Shown here piece after piece: positions 63,272 through 64,000 of a stretch of 64,000 nt of DNA (position 1 is the stretch's first letter; each line of letters begins with the position of its first letter). Below the pieces are notes generated by a model, which did no database searches, was not told the DNA's origin, and saw only the letters and a program-made list of their open reading frames with translations. This stretch comes from an uncultured Aquimarina sp. Lineage in GTDB: Bacteria; Bacteroidota; Bacteroidia; Flavobacteriales; Flavobacteriaceae. The position numbers and the translations under genes were made by a program. Location: the NCBI GenBank assembly GCA_947500505.1, contig CANMSL010000001.1, positions 682,001-746,000 on the forward strand, in the 5' to 3' direction.

Positions 63272-64000
63272 TCAATCTTGAACGATAATATCCTTACTAT
63301 CGTTTATATTAAACTCTGGTTGCAAAGTAACATGATTAATACCAAACTTATTGAGCAATATTTCTTCAATAATGTGTAATATTTCTCCAAATTTCGAAAC
63401 AGGAATATCTTCACTGAAATCTATATGTGCTTCCAGATGTGTTTCTTCTTCATTAAGTTGCCAGATATGTATGTGGTGAATACTTTTTACTTCACGTAAA
63501 CTATTTACCGCATTTACGATCTCTTTTACAGCAATATTTTCTGGGGTATATAACATTAATATTTTAAAAGATGATGTTAATAAATCATATCCTACTATTA
63601 TCAAATAAATAGCAATTATAAGCGTCAACGCACTGTCTACCCAATACACCTCATAAAATTTCATCAATAATCCACCTATTAATACTGCAACAGATGCCAT
63701 CATGTCTGTTATGAGATGTAAATATGCAGACCTCATATTCATATTTACTTTGCTATCTTTTTTTAGTAATAAAACACTTAATCCATTACCAATAATAGCT
63801 ATTGAAGAAAGTATAATTACCGTTTGGGTTGTTATTTCTTGTGGATATTGTAACCTTTCAATAGCTTCAATAATCAAAAATATAGCTACCATTATAAGAG
63901 TAGCCGCATTTATGAAAGCAGCCATTATTTCGGCTCTTTTAAATCCAAAAGTTCTTTGAATAGAAGCTTCTTTTTTTTGCAAGTCTATTAGCAAAATAAC
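63272..64000 (-). CDS. Cation diffusion facilitator transporter (partial, cut by window end)
   Basis: C-terminal part of a CDF (CzcD/ZitB-type) divalent metal exporter; the frame is open to the last base, so the N-terminus with the first two helices lies outside. Visible are FGFKRAEIMAAFIN, the membrane metal site HLITDMMASVAVL and DSALTLIIAI, and the cytosolic metal-sensing domain (VKSIHHIHIWQLNEEETHLEAHI). The substrate is probably zinc or a related ion. Confidence 0.9.
   Translation of the reverse strand, partial: VILLIDLQKKEASIQRTFGFKRAEIMAAFINAATLIMVAIFLIIEAIERLQYPQEITTQTVIILSSIAIIGNGLSVLLLKKDSKVNMNMRSAYLHLITDMMASVAVLIGGLLMKFYEVYWVDSALTLIIAIYLIIVGYDLLTSSFKILMLYTPENIAVKEIVNAVNSLREVKSIHHIHIWQLNEEETHLEAHIDFSEDIPVSKFGEILHIIEEILLNKFGINHVTLQPEFNINDSKDIIVQD

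Overview
The window is AT-rich chromosomal DNA from a Bacteroidota bacterium, almost certainly a marine-type Flavobacteriaceae (an Aquimarina-like genus is a reasonable guess, but it is not proven here). The evidence is: a type IX secretion C-terminal sorting domain; many SPII lipoproteins with LxxC lipoboxes; TonB receptor/DUF5689 genes; the lineage-typical cluster rnhA - purN - acpP - fabF - rnc - IPExxxVDY - pyk; a SUF cluster ending in MIP18-like and DUF2480 genes; and repeated TAnnTTTG (-7) promoter boxes instead of sigma70-type -10 boxes. No tRNA, rRNA, CRISPR, prophage or intact transposase was seen.

Layout. 0-6 kb: housekeeping block (RNase H with viroplasmin domain, PurN, ACP, FabF, RNase III, IPExxxVDY protein, pyruvate kinase), with a terminator-like hairpin inside the start of rnc. 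6-11 kb: a cytosolic PAS histidine kinase/response regulator pair, a DUF2721 membrane protein, a collagen-like lipoprotein and a 7TM-GAF-AraC regulator. 11-19 kb: a sortilin-like beta-propeller protein, aminopeptidase P, a VOC protein, the 3' remnant of a cytochrome c peroxidase gene, BrnQ, an alpha/beta hydrolase and a small zinc-ribbon-like protein. 19-23 kb: ThiL and two beta-propeller-type lipoproteins. 23-34 kb: the SUF iron-sulfur system (iscA-like, sufB, sufC, sufD, sufS, sufE, MIP18-like, DUF2480) interrupted by lipoproteins and by an unrelated DUF2306/YARHG/serine-hydrolase insert. 34-37 kb: two DUF3078 proteins and a GNAT acetyltransferase.

37-42 kb is the most unusual stretch. It holds three TlpA-type thioredoxin lipoproteins in tandem. 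Two of them are preceded by short genes with a double-glycine leader and a Cys-containing core. The copies are separated by duplicated 57-bp fragments of the neighbouring DUF3078 gene's 3' end. The first and third TlpA genes are near-identical over their C-terminal halves and diverge abruptly upstream. It reads as a tandemly amplified, recombining peptide/thiol-oxidoreductase cassette.

42-50 kb: HflX, a MITE-like element with 21-bp terminal inverted repeats, then a cluster of two related endonuclease/exonuclease/phosphatase proteins flanking a DUF5689 lipoprotein and a TonB-dependent receptor (probably a nutrient or nucleic-acid scavenging locus). 50-64 kb: a small lipoprotein, a CPA1 antiporter with TrkA-N domain, a gene-poor 667-bp gap, an MBL hydrolase, a lipoprotein subtilase, an M1 peptidase, a T9SS-exported beta-propeller protein, RnpA, an S41 protease, an ElaA-type acetyltransferase, and a cation diffusion facilitator cut by the window end.
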